A DNA stretch of 64,000 nucleotides from Cercis canadensis (Eukaryota; Streptophyta; Magnoliopsida; Fabales; Fabaceae), in NCBI GenBank assembly GCA_003255065.1, contig QAOA01002080.1, positions 240,186 through 304,185 on the forward strand, given 5' to 3'. Under the pieces are notes generated by a model. That model saw only the letters and a list, made by a program, of their open reading frames with translations, was not told the DNA's origin and did no database searches. The position numbers were made by a program, and so were the translations under genes. This document shows positions 62,666 through 64,000 of this stretch, piece after piece; the stretch's first letter is position 1; each line of letters begins with the position of its first letter.

Positions 62666-64000
62666 GGAATTCGTACGGGGCTCCTCAATTCTTGAAGGCA
62701 GATTCCGAAGGGAACGCCAAACGAGAATCGCAAAGAAAAAGGTGGCACATAATCTAGCTTATATCCGACGACATGGATGGAATACAGACTGTGAGAGTTG
62801 AAAGTGTAGTGAAAATTTTACTGGTAATTCGCTCACAAAGAAGCGAGCTTTTTCAGGCTTAGAAAAGATGGTGAAGAGACCCAAGCTTTTTGACTCAGAG
62901 CAATGAAAATTACACCCAAAAAAATTAAAATCTTTGTGCTACATTTGTCGAAAAAAGAATGCTCAGCTTTTTTACTGTTTGCTTTTTTGAGGGAGAGAAC
63001 AGTTCACAAAGGTTCACTTGCTCTTGTTACTTTGTTTCCGCACACGCAGGTAGAGAGAATGTCAATGGTGGAAATACTGAAAGGGGAGAACAGATCATTT
63101 TATATACAAGAATTACAATACATGCGTACATTCACCCTCACTCTTCCTTTCCACCTTTTACTGGGAGAAAGGGAATGTTTGCCTTTGATTTACGCAATGA
63201 TGCGCAGGGTGGTGCAGTACGCATACTTGGGAAGACTTCTTCCCGTACGAATCACCCTCTTATCAGTTTACGCAATGCGCGCATTTTAGCAAACTGTTGC
63301 CCAATTCTTTTACTTTTTTTTTTTTTTTAAAGACAGAAAACTAGACAAAGGGCAGAGACATGGGCACAAGCCCTAGAGGGATTAATGAAGGGTTAGTCTC
63401 TTATTCGAGGTTATATTTAACACTAACCAAAACCAAAGAGAAAAAAGAAAACGAGAAGAATCCAATTTGTTATGAGTACACTTTGTGGGTGGTGTCATTT
63501 GATGGCCAACAACATCATGCACATTTGAGGAAAATGCTCCTTATCTTGGAAACCCTAGTGAACTTGACTCCTTCTTAAGGTCCTTTTCAACAATGATCCT
63601 ACTGCCCAAAAGTTGTGACACCTTCATCCTCATTTTTCATTACATCATTTACTACTTTACCTCATTAATCTTAAGGGTTCCAACTCTAAATAATTCAAAT
63701 TCCCCAAGGGCCTCTTTGGGCCAACCCTTGTTCATTGAATGGCAGTCATGCCCTATGATCATGCACCGATTTATCATCTAGGTGGCATCAATCTGATTTT
63801 GGTTTAGATTAGATGGGACAAGAGCCATGCATGTTTATGATCTCATAAAAAGTTTTTATTTTAATTAACATGTTTCTTGTCCTACCACCTTCCTAAGATA
63901 TGTGTATTTTCTTGCCCCGCACCAACTCAACATAATTTTAGGAATCCCATTATTTGTTTTAACACTGCGATCTAGAGTGATAATGGTAATTGATGTCTAA
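62666..64000. other. bHLH leader/promoter and right flank
   Basis: The part near 62700-63000 is probably the 5' leader and promoter of the bHLH gene. The rest, to the window end, contains small overlapping ORFs without recognisable domains and a T run near 63310. No gene is called. Confidence 0.5.

Noticed and set aside
1..64000. CRISPR arrays, bacterial operons, rRNA and tRNA genes
   Set aside because: No regularly spaced repeats, no tRNA T-loop in a cloverleaf context and no rRNA sequence were noticed; the content is plant nuclear DNA.

Overview
The window is nuclear DNA of a flowering plant, almost certainly a eudicot. It is AT-rich with long intergenic stretches, multi-exon genes with GT-AG introns, microsatellites and many small non-autonomous transposons. 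The genes are typical of eudicots (LBD/LOB-domain factors, a PLS-class PPR protein, plant PARP1, a LONESOME HIGHWAY-type bHLH). I cannot name the species. Exon models below were built by hand from splice sites, reading phase and remembered family sequences; no search was run.

Layout: 1-266 (+) last two exons of deoxyhypusine hydroxylase. 1243-2287 Harbinger/Tourist-like element just upstream of a PPR gene (2431-4254, +). 5951-15462 (+) a complete 20-exon PARP1 gene (994 aa). 17758-18789 (+) LBD16-like and 26918-26111 (-) LBD29/LBD17-like, two auxin/lateral-root class LOB-domain genes in convergent orientation 7.3 kb apart. 27-36.7 kb is gene-poor, with a small element at 34192-34614. 41033-36725 (-) an eight-exon class-3 lipase. 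43132-46100 (+) a five-exon HR-lesion-inducing-like membrane protein. 55064-56493 (+) an ACC-oxidase-homolog-type 2-oxoglutarate dioxygenase. 62285-57036 (-) an eleven-exon LHW/EMB1444/bHLH155-type bHLH gene with a 29-codon upstream ORF in its leader.

The most unusual part is 47.3-52 kb. Three small ORFs share the exact spacing C-X3-C-X21-C-X3-C with an invariant Tyr at spacer position 15. Two have an N-terminal hydrophobic signal-like segment; the middle copy has lost its 5' end. I know no named family for them. Transposons are packed between the copies: a roughly 410-bp near-palindromic foldback starting six bases after the first copy's stop, a 569-bp Mutator-like element with 9-bp target duplications that carries a fragment of a xyloglucan endotransglucosylase/hydrolase (XTH) gene (a Pack-MULE), and two miniature LTR elements (TRIM/SMART type) in opposite orientation around the decayed copy.

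From memory, neighbours here resemble neighbours in Arabidopsis (DOHH next to LBD29; LBD16, LBD17 and a class-3 lipase together; a PPR gene, an EMB1444 bHLH and ACO-homolog dioxygenases in one region; bHLH155 near PARP1), as expected of an unreshuffled ancestral segment. Single N bases at several places sit between two copies of the same sequence, which points to unmerged contig overlaps, not biological duplications.
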